Positions 1 to 13,560 of a stretch of 64,000 nucleotides of DNA are shown here, in pieces. Location: the NCBI GenBank assembly GCA_036571765.1, contig BROE01000003.1, positions 8,491,732 to 8,555,731 of the forward strand. Direction: 5' to 3'. Source of the stretch: Plecoglossus altivelis. Lineage: Eukaryota; Chordata; Actinopteri; Osmeriformes; Plecoglossidae. The notes under the pieces were generated by a model. The model ran no database searches. It was not told where the DNA came from and worked only from the letters and a program-made list of their open reading frames with translations. How positions within the stretch are numbered: position 1 is the first letter of the stretch; each line of letters begins with the position of its first letter. Made by a program: the position numbers and the translations under genes.

Positions 1-1428
1 TTACAAAATGCGATGTGAGAAAACATGGAAAGGTTGCCACTTGTGATAAACACATTTTTCTTAAGTATCCAAAAAGGGTAACTGATAATCAACCTGGTAG
101 CTACATGCTCATGCTTATAGTATGAGTGTAATTGTGTTGCTCTTACGAACTTTTTTACTATCCCTCACTTGCCCTCTCCAGTGTTCAGTCTCAGGCCTAC
201 TAACAGGGTGTAATTGTCCACCACTTCGCACACATGCCAACAAATATGATTTTTCTTGTAGGCTACTGATAGATGGTATCTTAGATAGATGGTAAAAAAA
301 AACAAATGAATCCCAATTAACTCAAGGTGCAGACTCTGCTATAATTAATATGGATTCAATTTCCACTTATTGGCGACAAGTACTGAAAACATAGGTCTTC
401 ACCAGGCTCTCTGTTAGCATCTACTAGCATGTTAGCATTCCAGTTTAAGACCCAAGAGATCATTCTTCTGGGGCTTCGTTCCTAGTGAATCAACTGGCGG
501 GAGGCTGATGGAAAGTCCAAGATAAGGATCCGCTGAAGCCAGGAAAAACGGCTGTTGAGAATCTGGTGAGGGAAATTAAACCAATTGAGGAAGTCGCTAT
601 TTTTCTCGGACCAACGTGAGTTATAGGCTAAGACAGGGGGCGTATATTTTTGTTAGGATGGAGAAGGGAGTTGAAATGAGCGAATATTGCTAAAAGAGCG
701 GCGTTCACATTCAAGCAAAGACAAAAGCTGGAAATGAAATAACTTCCTTTCCCCAGGAAAACACAGCAGCTCCTGACAGAATAATAGCAGTTGAAGAGAG
801 GGAGAGGGTTTGGCAACATTAGCCCACAAACACAGGAAACCGTCCAGCCGCCTGCTTGACTTGTTAAAAGCCAAGAGACACACGCCAAGTTGAAAGAAAG
901 AAGCTCACACTGTCATGTATACACAACATGAAAATGTCAGTGATTTCATATAGAACACATTCAAATGTTTTGCTCTTAAAACATCTACCATGTCCAGCTC
1001 TTACTCAAATTATAATGTATTCTGCATGACAGGCCTAATAAACCACAATCTCGAGGAACATAATTAACTCAGTCATAGTGGGTTACTGTGACAGAAAGAT
1101 TATTGCAAATTTGTAACATTACAGTAGCCAATAAAATTGATAATACAGAAATGATTTGAATTGGAATTGAACCCAGTGGTGTTATATTTTACAGTACGTA
1201 GCTTCACTGAACAGTTTTTTTACCAAAACATTTCCACTCTCTGTTGAGGCCATGATCTCACAAGTCAGGTCCCTATTAGGCAAATAAGGACCTATAAATC
1301 TTTGGCACATCATTAATGAAGATTATTCAGCTGACTGGTGTTAATTAACAAAGGTTAAACAAGATGTGAGGTGTTCTCATCCTTGTATATATTACTAGGC
1401 TAGTATCTACCCTAGACAAGCCTAGGCA

Positions 1429-1458
1429 ACATAATGAAGATCTACATAATGAAGACCT
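1429..1458. repeat. 15-bp tandem duplication
   Basis: Two adjacent 15-bp copies (1429-1443 and 1444-1458) share ACATAATGAAGA and differ at the next base (T versus C). This looks like a recent local slippage duplication. No function is implied. Confidence 0.8.
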
Positions 1459-1821
1459 TCATGCACAATCCAAATAAATCCACAAACCAAGCAGTCCAAT
1501 GGACTACTGCACTTATTATATGTCTGATACACAGTAGTGTCTGCACTTAAAACCACCCTACTACATGCATAGCATCTTTGAGAGCATTTCAACCATGGGT
1601 ATTCATGGAGAACAGTCTGGGGGAAGTAGTGCATGACCCTTGTTTGATGTCCTGGATTGTTTACTCTTTCAAAGGTGTTTTCAATCAAGCAAATGTGTTT
1701 CCCTTGTAATATGAGGCAGATGTATCAGTGCAGTAAAAGTTAATTACCATATGTTTGTGAGTCCTGTAAATGGAGATATTTGGTGATTAAATCTAGGATT
1801 ATTAAAATAGCTTGATTTCAT

Positions 1822-1842
1822 CAGTCTTTTTTTTGCTTGCAG
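1822..1842 (+). other. Isolated strong splice-acceptor-like site
   Basis: A run of eight T followed by GCTTGCAG ends with AG at 1841-1842 and closely matches a vertebrate 3' splice site. The downstream sequence meets a stop in all three frames within about 11 codons. It is therefore a decoy or the edge of a non-coding exon. Confidence 0.2.
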
Positions 1843-3572
1843 CACTGTAATCTGGTGTTGACCTTTCTTTGCTGAAGTGAACAAATCCAACATGAGACTA
1901 GTGCTTTATCAAGATTAAATCAAACCTAGATTGTTATGGCTGAAGTCTCCTAGTTTAAACAATGTTTATTATTTTAGACTTGACATGGAGGTGTAACTAC
2001 AGATAGTCTCTAAAGTTGATGCTTGACCTGTATGGGTTATCATCTCTGTTCTGTATACCCAGTTTCCCTCTTCCCATGAATCAATTGTCTGGTAATCTTT
2101 TTGCCTGAGTTTGAATTGTGAGAAAACGACCCTTTACTGTTCAGTTTTTTAATAGATAGGCCTATTATTGGCCATTTGCTTTTCTCACGTGAAGAAAAGA
2201 GGAGACTAGTGGACATAATGAAGGCAACCCCTTTCTGTCTGTCCCAGCTTTGCTGAATTTGTTTTCAAATCAATAAATATGAAGGTTACTTTCATGGTTT
2301 CACAAATGTGGACATAATAGACACGTTTCCATTGCAAACTGTTGGGCTGAGACAAGCAGTCTATTGAATATTGTCTGAAACTGACATATAATGCATGAGT
2401 TTGTTACCAAAGAGCGTATCTCTTTGGCTTGCTTCTGCTTTTGTGTGTAGTAAACCTAACCTTGGCACGAAAATGAAATGCCTACCGCTAACACTAACTA
2501 CTCCTCAAATAAAGAATGTGGTGTTTTCGGATTCCAACTAAAATTTCATTCCATTACTACTATGCCCAAACAAATAGACAGTGAAATACTTAAAATACTC
2601 TCATTGTAATTTGTGTTATCATTAAGAGGTTTAGGAATTTTTACTTAATTGATCTTTCGATACATTTATGAGCACCCCTTCCCAATGGATGTTGATATGC
2701 AAATATTACTTCGTTCTGTTACACCACTGTAAAGAAAATGTACTGTAAATATCCCAATAATTTAAATATGCTATTTAGTCTAGCACAAGCATACAGTACA
2801 GTATAGGGATTCAGGCTGTGTTCAGGCTGGGTTGTTACATTTAACATTGTAAACTTGAGTATTACACATTGTACAGACATTTTGCAGACAGCACTCTACT
2901 TGACAGAATCCATCAAAAATGTATTTATAGTTTGTGTTTCGCTTTGGGGCTTAAACTCCAAGTACTCTGCTGACAGCACTTATTAGTGCACCACTCTGAA
3001 GACATATGATTTCATTATCTTAATAGTTGGCAGTTTACAATTAAATTTGCCGCATCCACTGTGGCATAATTTCCTTGTCATTTATTTTGTGTTTTTTTTT
3101 CTCAAAGGTAACATTTACAAACCTTGCATAGACAAATGCACAATATGCAAATTATTCAATGAGTATAATACATTCACATGGACTAATCAGTCAGTCACAT
3201 GGGTGGAAACAGGTGGATTATGTTTAACATTGATTCTTTTTTTAATTGTAAAACTGCACTGTGCTCTCCAAGGAAAGCATGGACCATGTCATGACCAAAA
3301 AGGGTGATTAGGATCTCATCTTCTGGCCTTGGTTTAGTTTGTCACTCCAATCGGCTCAGATATATAAATATAACTATATCTAAATCAATGTTTGGTTGTT
3401 TTCATATATCCTGTTAAACAATAAGCTGTTAACATGGCTAAGATGATCACTGGAAGCCTGGTGGGATATTGTAATTCTAAGTGTGAAGGGTCAAATTACT
3501 ATCATTTTCTACTTAGATAATCTGTTCTTTTTGAGATACTCTTGAAATATGTACTAGGTAGACATACTGTAT

Positions 3573-3647
3573 CAGGTATACCTATTCATACTTTAACAGG
3601 TATACTCATTCATGCATACCCATCAGGTTTACACATTCATGCTTTGA
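3573..3647. repeat. Degenerate tandem triplicate, 24/27/24 bp
   Basis: Three adjacent units begin at 3573, 3597 and 3624. Each starts with CAGGT followed by a TAC trinucleotide, has a central ATTCAT, and ends in CTTTRA in units 1 and 3. Unit 2 differs by a few extra bases. This is an old minisatellite-like triplication in otherwise unique sequence. Confidence 0.7.
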
Positions 3648-4779
3648 CAATGGCTCATCAAACCTCATGGGAGGTTTTTAATTCACCTTTATCATAGCAA
3701 TATGCTGTACCCTAGAGTTCCTTGTAAATATACTGTATATGGACATCAAATTATGAAAGGTAAAATGTTGGAGTTGAAATAATACAGATTATAAAGAGAA
3801 TATCCTAAAAAGCTTTGCGTTATAAATCTATAAAGCAGTACAGAATTGTTATTGAGGAATGAAAGAAAATGGCGTTTCCAAATCAATAACAGATTGTCTT
3901 AGTGAGGCATACAAGACTATAGAGAGTTCAAAGCATACATGCCCATTGACATTAGTGCAGGTGCTGTATGTGGGTTATGAACTGCATTTGTGTGGAAGCC
4001 GTGAGTTCAAATGTTATTTTTTTGCACCACCCTGAAGCCCTTTAATTTTTGGAAGTTCTAATTATTTCAGTAGGGCATCTAATTTGTCTTTACAAAGACC
4101 TCTAGTTCAGTTAGACTGCCCATCCCACCATATATTACGCTTACATGAGATAGATTAGACTTTTGACTGAACTGCCTCAATTGGGTGTTTTTTTTCCCAA
4201 CTTTTTCCCCCTGAGATCGTATGGGGTTAAGATTATACCTGGGGGTGATACTGCTGCTAATGAATAGAAATGTCAATGGTACATTGGTGCAGGATGGATG
4301 TGTCTTACCTTGATTTAAAAGGATCGGACATATTTTGTTGAACTAACATTGTCAATGCATTTTTTAAATAGAGTTAATGAAATGTTTTGATGCTTCAGAG
4401 AAGAAGCAATGCATCGGCTGACATCCATAGCCTTGGGGTAGAGATATTATTCTGGGACTGTTGTTAATCTACGTTCTTTTCATTTGCAAGCATGTCATCA
4501 GTTACCTAGTTCAACCATGTCATTGAATATTGGAAGCCTCATTGTATTATTTAACTGAATGTGCAGAGAGATGCCTTGATAGATCCAGAGAATGAATTAA
4601 CATACATAGCAATCAACATACCGACCGTGGAAATGTTTACGGACATTCCTCTTTTTATTGACTGGCATACTGTATAGTGAAACAAATACCTTTCAATGGT
4701 ATTCATATGCCAAAAGCAAAATGTAATAGGGAAGTTATGGTAGGTAAGATGATAATTTATAGATGTACACCTGAGACAA

Positions 4780-5180
4780 GTTTTTAGCCTCTCTCTATGT
4801 CCTCCCCTCTAAACCTAGCATCTGTCCTCTCTGGCCAGAGACAAATCCCCATTCCCAGCCAGTTGCTTTTATTAAATTCTCCTCAATAAAAAAGCTCAGA
4901 CAGGATTTATTAGGTACTCAGCACAGACGTTTAGTATTTCCCTCCGTTATTAACTGAAAATCAATAGAAAGCAAAGAAAATGGAAGTCATACAAGTGTTG
5001 TCGCCCTGATATTATGTCGGCTGTCGGATTAGATTCATGACAGGGCTTCAGCGCCTGCAAGGTGGACTTTCTGCTTACATTGCAGCTCCTAAAGTGGAAG
5101 TTATTCATTAGAGTAAAGCAGCGGTCAGATGTGTTTCCAGGCCCTCTCACTCATCTATCTTAGAATGACTCAAATGGACT
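4780..5180. promoter_or_regulatory. Candidate conserved non-coding element
   Basis: This compact block is of higher complexity than its AT-rich flanks and lacks simple repeats. It starts pyrimidine-rich (about 4790-4880) and continues into mixed-composition sequence with several CpGs (4995-5060). The minus strand stays open for 66 codons (4950-5150), but the peptide is unrecognised. The texture resembles a teleost developmental enhancer, but that is inference because conservation was not tested. Confidence 0.3.
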
Positions 5181-6180
5181 GAGAAAGGATGCTGATATTT
5201 CCTGATAGAGGTGTCAGATTCAACGCCGTCACTGTAGGATTTATGGTTATTTTGTTCTGAAGACCTTTTTCATAGGAGGCTGTGCCATCAAATGTAAACT
5301 GGGATGACATGCACATGGCCTTTAAGCTAAGACGACTTTACCTGTGCTTTGTATATGACATCAGTATCACTTCATAAATACATCATTTAGTCTAAATATA
5401 CAATAAGTGGTTTACAAGTATATGATGCATTGGCAAATGACAGCATTTTAAAACAGTTACTTTTGTGCTGTGACATTGAAATCAGAAGAAGTTTCCGATT
5501 AACAATTTTACTGTCAATTACAATAATTTGATCTTTCAATGGTTTGTGCTACGTGAGAATAAATATACCTGAAATTATTACAACTGAATGCTCAAAAATT
5601 TCTTCACGCATTTCTCTAGAAGTAAATATGGTTACAGTAGGTTCAGTGATTGAAACCTTGTGTTCTTCCTAAATCTTACAGGTGAAAGCTAATAAACGGG
5701 TCTGAAGCACTGAACCTACTGCATTATGTGTGCATGCAACCATCATAACTCGTATTGGTTATTCAGTCATGTTAAATCATTTGAATGCTACACTCCTTTA
5801 TGGTGAAAGCTGCAGAGGTGGCAGACATCCTTGCACTAAAATACAATGCTGTCAATGTACTTCATCAGTATTTCATCACTAGGGTGAGAGCCTTTGTCCA
5901 CACGTTCGTATTTGTTATCTCAAAAGGGAAGAAAAATCCAGGAATAAAGAGCTTACCCACCTCACTAATTTAATTACTCTCAGGACCTCCATGACAGTAA
6001 TGTAAATATTCTACTGAGAGGACCCAAGACACTAGGAGTAATTACTTAAGGCTTTCCTTCACATCTCTCTAGACTTTTTTTATTATCCAAAAGCTTTTTA
6101 ACATTAGCACTCTCTGCCTGACAAATTAAATGAAATTTCATTACTCTAGCCATCCTAATGGCATGAAACTATCAGCTGTT
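5180..6180. other. Non-coding sequence, nothing distinctive
   Basis: This is unique AT-rich sequence with open frames of at most about 62 codons. An acceptor-like site (pyrimidine-rich, ending AG at 5680-5681) is followed by early stops in every frame. No repeats or RNA genes are seen. Confidence 0.6.
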
Positions 6181-6189
6181 GTGTGCCTT

Positions 6190-7120
6190 GTCTCTTCTCT
6201 GCCTGCCCTGGCAGATTAATCAAATAGTCAGCTTTGGAGTCAAACTGGAGGGATCATCGATCCGCAAGTCTCTCCGTTTCTGAGGATCCTAGGTGTAGTG
6301 TGTGCGCGCGTGCATGTGTATGTGTACGTGTTTGCGCGGGGGAGGCTGAACTTTTTGTGATAGACACCAACTAATTATGGATCCCCATAAAACCAAAAGA
6401 CTGAATCCACAAGAGTGCATTGTTTCAACATTTGTGTTTTGGTCTTTTTACTGATATTCTCGACAACTAAGTAACATGAATACATTATGTATTCTTTAAC
6501 CTTGGTCTGTTTTAACTGCGCTGATGTTTATTTAGGAGAAAGGGCATTGCTTCATAACCACATCATCAGACAAGAAGACCAGATATGCAAACCCTCTAGG
6601 AATTATATATGGAAGAAGTGGTATTCATATTTGTCATGGCCTGTCATTACCGCTGATATTTAACACCTTTTGGTTTTGTAAGGGTTAAGCTGCTTGCCCT
6701 TTGATCTCTCAGGGGTGAGGTCTTGGCAAAGTGCCCCTCCAATAACCCCAGGCCCGTAAGGGACTTTCAATCCAATTGCTGGCCAAGAGTGGATGCAGAT
6801 CTCAAGGTTACACCTGAGTGTTCAAGGGCAGGTCCAAGTGTAATCGGCACTTAGATCATAGATTAATCTTATTTGCTATCTATTAGGCTTGATTCTAGCT
6901 TCCCTCTCTCCCCTCCCAAAGCCAGGATTACCGTGATAGTTTAAGATAATGGATTCTTATGGAGGGGGAGGTCAAGAAGGCTTCTTGTTTCAGAACCTAC
7001 AGATAATATGATTAATCTAAAAGCCTCTTTCAAAAGGGGTGCCAGCTTCACAGGCCTAATTGGCGAAAAGGGATAGAAATAAATCTGAGATGTTGCCACT
7101 AGAGTGTTTCATTAATTAGA
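6190..7120. promoter_or_regulatory. Candidate enhancer cluster with homeodomain-type sites
   Basis: Two sub-blocks (about 6190-6290 and 6680-7110) have balanced composition. The second carries several homeodomain-like words: the palindrome AGATTAATCT at 6860-6869, GGATTA (bicoid/OTX/PITX-type core) at 6925-6930 and ATTAATCT at 7011-7018. A degenerate GT/GC-rich tract (6297-6343) separates the sub-blocks. Such motif density is typical of vertebrate developmental enhancers. Conservation and target gene are unknown from sequence alone. Confidence 0.4.
6297..6343. repeat. Degenerate TG/CG-rich tract
   Basis: Alternating purine-pyrimidine sequence of TG, CG and TA steps, an eroded dinucleotide microsatellite. 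It could favour Z-DNA, but no biological role is evident. Confidence 0.6.
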
Positions 7121-9880
7121 GATTTATTCTATGACTTAAGTGTAGGTGATGAGAAAGATGCTTTTGTATGTGCACTTTATCCACTTATTTTCCGATTGAA
7201 ATAAATCCATGAGATGGTAGACTATTGTTCCAACAGAGAACATCAGAACAAAACACTGATGTCGTACAAAATATATTGTATATTGTAGCTTACTAAATCA
7301 GTTGTATTTATAAGTTGATAATGGTATACAATCCACATTATTGATACTAATGATTCTATATTACAACAGACATGACATTTCTTTAATATAAAATAAAACC
7401 TGAAATTGTATTATGGTGAACAAGATTAGCATTCCTTCAGAATTATCTATTAACATTTAAAATAAGGTACAATCTAACAATTTTTCCCATCGCAGAGACA
7501 GAAAGGTTAAGTCAAGTTATATTGATTTTCCTAAGTACAGCTCTGCTTGTCCCAAAAACTCACTTGTAGGAATTTCTATGGGTAGCCACTGGCCAAACAG
7601 ATAAAAGATAAATTGTGATAAAATATATCTAACTATGGCTGGCTAACTGATAACCTTTGAAGACCCATTGGTTATCTTGCCCAGTCATCAGCAACTGAAT
7701 ATTTATCACAAAGAGCAGACTCATTGTTGGCTCGTTACTTGCATGTTTACCAGTTTAAAACAAGAGAGGGACATGCTATCTTTCTTACTGAATGCAAACA
7801 ACAAACTGAAATCATGTACATGTAAATGTCTGTAGGTGTGTTCGCCTGGTTTTTACTCAATTGCCATCATTTAGAATTGAGTTTCACGGTTCTAAGATTT
7901 AGAATTGAGAGCCATATTCTTGAATACCAATGGAATACTATTTGGGTTGTATTTTGTCCAACCACATGGTTTGTTTGAACTGGTCTGTTGAAGAGACTCA
8001 ATCTTCAATGACTGACAAGCTCAAGAAAATTGAAAGGTCTTATACCATGCCCTTACGGATGTGGGAAGCCTTTCTTGTCAAACATAAACCAAATTAATGT
8101 TGAACCTTGCTGTACCTTCAATATAAGGCAGCATAGTGGTAAAATGTGAGGGCAATGCATTGGGTGACAATTGTAGTAGATTTACTGCAGGGTAAATGGC
8201 TCTCTCAACCAAGCTCACGGAACAATTTTACAACGTACTACACATTAATGTATAACTAGTATTATTTAATTTTTTTAAGCGGTATCGTGTTGATTAATTA
8301 ATCCTTCATTGTTTTATTGAATGGTTGTGTGCATTAAATGTACTGCAGTTTCTAGTAACAGCACAATAACATAGGGCTGCTGGATCTTCGAAGTGTGTAT
8401 CATGTGTAAATGACGGGTCCTTGACTACTTTAGAGTTCATGAAAGTTCCTTTAAATGTGAACTGCCTCTCTACTGGTTCGGCAATTGTTTTAATACTGAA
8501 GATCAGGAGAAGACAAACAATGGATGAGATGATTAACTAGACTATCATTCAGTTTCCAAAAATCTGACTGATAAGTCTTATTAGGAAGAGCAGTGCATAG
8601 ACTTTGGCAGGTAACATATTTTGCCCAATGATCGAGAATGGCACTACCAAAAGAATGACCATGGGTGGTACGGACCATTGTAGTTCTTTAAAATGCTGTG
8701 AAACCTTATACAGATGTGTTTGCTAATATATGGCCGTCTATGTTCAAAGTGCAAGTACAAATATTAATACATATACTAGGAAGTAAATCTCTTGACTCTG
8801 TAGTCCAGTTAATCCAATCATAAGCTCACTTATGTGGTGACTTTCTTATCGTGTACAGTACATGCTAAGAAAAACAATGCAAGAAAAGAGGGATAAAAAG
8901 TAATGTATTGCTTTGTCCAAGCTAAGCATTCAACTAAAGTGTTACATTTGAGTTTTGGCATTTCACTCTGAACAGGCAAAAAAGACCTGTTTCTTGAATA
9001 TTTGAACACAATCTAGTCACATTTAAAGTATGTAAGTTGTATATTGATTGATATGACTCCATGTAATGGCAATAAAATAATCTCAAAGATCAATTTGTTT
9101 ACTTTATATCACTTAACCAATACGACACTAAAATCATGGGAGCTTAGAATTTAGCTTCGGTACATTTAAAGTTTGCTATTTATAAAATTGTATTAGAAAT
9201 TTGGAAAATCAATTAGGCTGGTATGACTGTCAGGTGAAACTGTATCTTCACACGTTTAACTCTGTTGTTAAGAAAAAGAGACATAACCTTTGCAGAGGTA
9301 GAATGAGGCCTCATTTCCATCTTCACCTGACAATGTCACACTCCTGTACTCATTAAAACCTGTCAGTCACCCGTTTCCCCCTTACTCTCAAGCAGCCTTG
9401 GTCGGCTACTGCCATTTATCAATGTCAAATTGTCAACAGCAAACTAAGTATGGAATGAAATGGGAGCAAATAAGTCGTTACTCTATGCCTATTTACACTT
9501 TGGTTAAATCTTTGATACATATAATATCCCTGAAATATCAGTGATGCTTCGTAATGTTTAAATGAATTGTTGATTGAACTTCCTTGGCAAGCTTTAAATA
9601 AATACATAAATAAACAAACCATCTCTACATCATTGCATCAGAAATACATACACAATAATAACGTGAATCGCCAATGGGCAACAACAATTTTGGCAAACCG
9701 TAGTGATCACAATGAACCCGTGCTAGAGCTTTCAACAAATCATGGTCAGTGAGAGAGCTGATTTCCATTTTGTGGACAATGGAATGTTCCTCTTCCTTGC
9801 GGTTTATTGTTCTGGACTGCAGTGTGCCTACATAGCAGCTCTTTATTTTGTGTTGCACAATCATTGGTGCAGAAGGAAGT
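7120..9880. other. AT-rich non-coding sequence
   Basis: Unique AT-rich sequence with no open frame above 80 codons and no recognisable element. A 13-bp direct repeat (ATTTAGAATTGAG) occurs at 7869-7881 and 7897-7909. I see nothing else of note. Confidence 0.65.
7869..7909. repeat. 13-bp direct repeat, 28-bp period
   Basis: ATTTAGAATTGAG occurs identically at 7869-7881 and 7897-7909. It is a small local duplication of unknown origin. Confidence 0.7.
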
Positions 9881-10080
9881 ATAATATGCTAATGACTCTA
9901 ATTGGACCACTAATAGAGCATGTCTCTCTAGTTTTGAAGCTTTTGGGGGTCTGTGTAATCAGTAGAGACAGTCATTAAGGGAATGAAGAGGCAACTAGCA
10001 GTGTCAGGAGAGGGCCCAGGCGGTTCCGGCTGACACTACCCCAATCTTCCAGGACACATTAAATGGCAGTTTCAACGCAT
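9880..10080. promoter_or_regulatory. Candidate conserved non-coding element
   Basis: A compact block contains TAATGACTCTAATTGG-type homeodomain words, followed by a GC-richer stretch (about 9990-10050). The texture differs from the flanking AT-rich DNA. This is weak support for a regulatory element, with no coding potential seen. Confidence 0.25.
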
Positions 10081-11290
10081 TACCAACCATAACATCCTTG
10101 AATATCACTGATTTTATTTGCAGTATCAAACATTTAATTTCACGCAACATTAATGGAAAAGTGCTGAGGTTCCAATGCTGCCAAACATTTAGTAACTACC
10201 TGTACTCAGAGAACCAATTAACACTAGGGACAAAATGGCCAATTAAACACAAAAATAGGTAAGTCCACCATTCGTTACTACACTAGTAATTTTCTTGTTT
10301 TTTTATAAATAAAGAAATAAAAAGTTATCTGCTTGGAATGACCACTCAAAATTGCAATACGAACAAGCATCCACGTGTATAAACAACTTTGTAGGATTCG
10401 CAAGCATTTAGAAAGATAAAAATATATATAATAATTGCAGTACAAGGCAACAACAATGAGGGATTTCAATTTGTTCAAGACTAGTATTGCCAGCAACAAC
10501 TTCCTTTAATAATAACATTTGTACAGGTGTGTTGAGGAGGTTCCAATTTGACTGTTCTGATGCTGACCCATAATGCAGTTGTTGTTACCAAATTTGATAC
10601 TGAAATGGCAGTTTTTTAGTGGTTCGTTTTACAATACAACTGGTTTAGTGTTTTGAAAAATCGTGTTGCGCTTGAAGTCCCTAATGGTGATGGTGAAAGC
10701 TATGAGCCATCTTCAATCTCTCTATAATCCATGCTGCAGACGATCTCCCCGTTGTGTTTACACTGGTAGGATTCTTTCTTTCCAGTGCTAGGAGATGATG
10801 TTGTAATGTGTTGCTCTGTGAACCTTGCACACTGCCCACTAACCTTATAACCTCATCTGAACTGGGTAATATTATTGTTATTGATTTTTCTGCAAGCTTT
10901 CAATGATGCCATCACTGAGAAACATAGAATGGTGTCAATAAAGAGCTAATGACTCAGAGGGCCAAGCAAAGAAAAACATAAAATATCATTATTGTTCGCT
11001 GCATAAGGGTATCTGATTATCCTGGCCGTGTGATGGGATTGTAATGACACACCGTGCTATGTTACAGAATTGCATGTGGCCATATGAACTCCTATTTGTC
11101 ACTGCATCCATTCCGCTCTGATTTGACACAATACATCAAAATAAGTACACGGTCTGTGATTGTATGGCTTGATGTATATTGATTATCTACATAGTGATAT
11201 ATACTCATTCTGTGTATTCATGTCAGTATACTTTTGAATGATGCAACCTTTCTTTGTTCCTCTTTTGAGGGTGTTCCACGGTGTTACTTT
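10080..11290. other. Non-coding sequence, nothing distinctive
   Basis: Unique AT-rich sequence with open frames of at most 73 codons. No repeat, RNA gene or coding signal is recognised. Confidence 0.6.
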
Positions 11291-11590
11291 AATTAAAATG
11301 AAAGGGACCACATACTTAGAGGACCAAGCCCTGCAAGGTGATCGCACCAAGTTGCCCGTCTGTGCTGTTAATTACTCCCCTGTTTCACAACACGGGTGTC
11401 CAATAAATTTATGGCCATCAGGATGAGGTGGTGGGAGTGGGGGCAGTATAGGAGGGGATGGCCTGTGTCTTGCTAAACAGCATGTGATTACTGTACCTGC
11501 TAATGTTCCTGAAGCAGGAAGGATAAAATGTGCGTCTGCATATTTCAGAGAGGACGTCCCACCAGGAGTGTAATATGGTAACTCACTCTT
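11290..11590. promoter_or_regulatory. Candidate conserved non-coding element
   Basis: A higher-complexity block with TTAATTA (11368-11374), a purine-rich G-run section (about 11425-11460) and little simple repeat. It contrasts with the AT-rich flanks. I infer a possible enhancer without any coding evidence. Confidence 0.3.
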
Positions 11591-12535
11591 CTCCTGTCCT
11601 GCCCTAGTTACTGCGCTACCTGGGTTTCATTTTTTGGGTGTGTCTCCAGCATCAGTTCAGTGAATATTGACAAAATCAGAGAATCCCTCATGTAGTATTT
11701 GTAGTCTTCAGCTGTGCTAATAAAGCATTCAAATGATAAAAACAGGAAGGAAACAGGGAATATTCCATGTGAGTGAGGCATCAGAATTAGATCAGCCACA
11801 TGTCATTATCAGAGAACAAATCCAAACCTTGAAATGTATTCAAGGTTCATAATCATACTAATCTCTCACTCCGTTGGCCTTTAACCCTTTCTGCCTCTGG
11901 GATAACCATCTACCAGTATCCCAGCTTATTGTTTGGGAGCAACGGGCTAGCCAAAGGGCAGGTAACTTGCATCGGATCGGTGTATTCTCCTGTCCCACAG
12001 GACATAAGATACAAATCAAGTTGCTTTGACCCCATTGTCCTCTCCACACTTCTAGGCCCCTGAGGGCAATACTGTGGTATGGGAGCCTTTCATCCGTTTA
12101 TTTATTTTTTTCCTTTGTGTGGCTGATGCTAAGGGCAGAAGGTACATACATTTTCTTGAGTAAACGAACCTGAATTTTGGGCCAAAGTCAACTACCAATT
12201 TCATTTAAAATGGTGTTTGCCATTGTGACGGTATACTATTTAAGTGGGCCATTTCTGGAAACAGGTTTTAATTTAAATGAAGACAATGTATATTTTCCTT
12301 TCCGCTCTCAAGAGTACATCCTGAAGATGATTCTCTGTGAGGCATTTGGCTTTAAAAGCAACCTGCTTACTTCACAGTTAAGGAAAATACTGAGACTAAG
12401 TTTCATGTCAAAATGAAAAGCTAGAACCCTGCCAGTTGTATAAACTGGCTCCCTGCTGCTTAGAACCTGAAGAAGCTGTTGGTGGGTGAATAATGGCCTG
12501 GTTAGCAAGCCCAAGTGTAAATACATAAGTAAACA
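11590..12535. other. Non-coding sequence, weakly structured
   Basis: Mixed unique sequence with overlapping short frames (up to 79 codons) on both strands and none protein-like. Nothing distinctive is visible apart from moderate GC around 11860-12060. Confidence 0.5.
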
Positions 12536-12740
12536 CAGGCGCCTGGAGAGCGAGAAGCACTGCCACTACCAATGGAGACGAATCCCTTTTTCATGTCACG
12601 TTGACCTTTTCCAGCCCAGATGAAATCAGTCTTGGCTAAAAACAAATAGGCACATTTCATCTGCTGTTACCCTTCAGATCGTGCCAGAGTGACCTTTGAA
12701 CTTAATTTTCTATCCAAACACATTTCCATGCGTAGCATCA
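12535..12740. promoter_or_regulatory. Candidate conserved non-coding element
   Basis: A compact block without simple repeats contains TGACCTTT (12600s) and TGACCTTTGAACTT (about 12690-12703). The latter resembles a nuclear-receptor DR1-like arrangement. The regulatory reading is inference. Confidence 0.25.
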
Positions 12741-13560
12741 CCCCAGTCCATGGTAATAAGTGTCACTGGTGCCATTGTTTGATTAGAAATATATAATAAT
12801 GTAAATGTGGTATGAAGATGAAGAAGTTTTGTTTATAGGGTAAGACTGCAGGTTCATTAACGAGAGGGATATGACATCTGTAATTCAGAAGCAAGCAATG
12901 AAACTGTCACCTCTCCAGAATGTAAACAATTCTTTAGATACTGTACACCACATTGTTAGTCTAGTTCCAGTTGATCTGTCTAGTTATCGTAGATCCGTTT
13001 ATATCAGTAAACTTGTTTTTATCCATGTAAATACATCTCATTTATAGCTCACAATGTGGACACCACAAAGGAAATGGCCCCTATTTGTACTATTAATATT
13101 TGGAAAATAAATGACAAGAAAAACGAGAGTAATCATATGCAGCAGTGGCTTGGAACCATGCTCTTACTTGAGTTTAGCCTGAGACTAAATATCAGCCTGA
13201 CGGTCCATGCCCTCTTGTTCAATTGACAGTCAGGTGTGATTAGCCAACAGAAGAAAGGGAGTTTAATCCTCATATTGTATTTAACATGTCAAGAACTTGT
13301 CTTGTTCATGACATTGATCTTAATCACTCTCAACATCCACCTTAATGTGAGCCTATTATACGTTGCGGTTTGCGTCGAAATACAATATTTTTACGTCCAC
13401 TGTCCGAAAGCTTAAAACGTTTGCAGGAGTATCATCTGGAAATGCATTGTTGGGCATTTCATTTGTGTAAGGATTCAATGATGCATTTTTCTGACATGCA
13501 CCTGTTCCTTGTCAGAAGAGCCACGTAGTGCAAACCTTTAACCCACCTTCCACCTATTCC
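12740..13560. other. AT-rich non-coding sequence
   Basis: Unique sequence with frequent stops in all frames. No repeats, RNA genes or coding signals are recognised. Confidence 0.6.

Larger units (their letters stand above)
1..4780. other. AT-rich non-coding sequence without a gene
   Basis: No open frame here exceeds 88 codons and no peptide resembles a known family. The sequence is AT-rich and mostly unique, with scattered short A and T runs. It holds a 15-bp tandem duplication near 1.4 kb, an isolated acceptor-like site ending at 1842 and a degenerate triplicate at 3.6 kb, each listed separately. The stretch from about 400 to 620 is slightly less AT-rich. I infer intergenic or intronic DNA. 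Confidence 0.7.
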
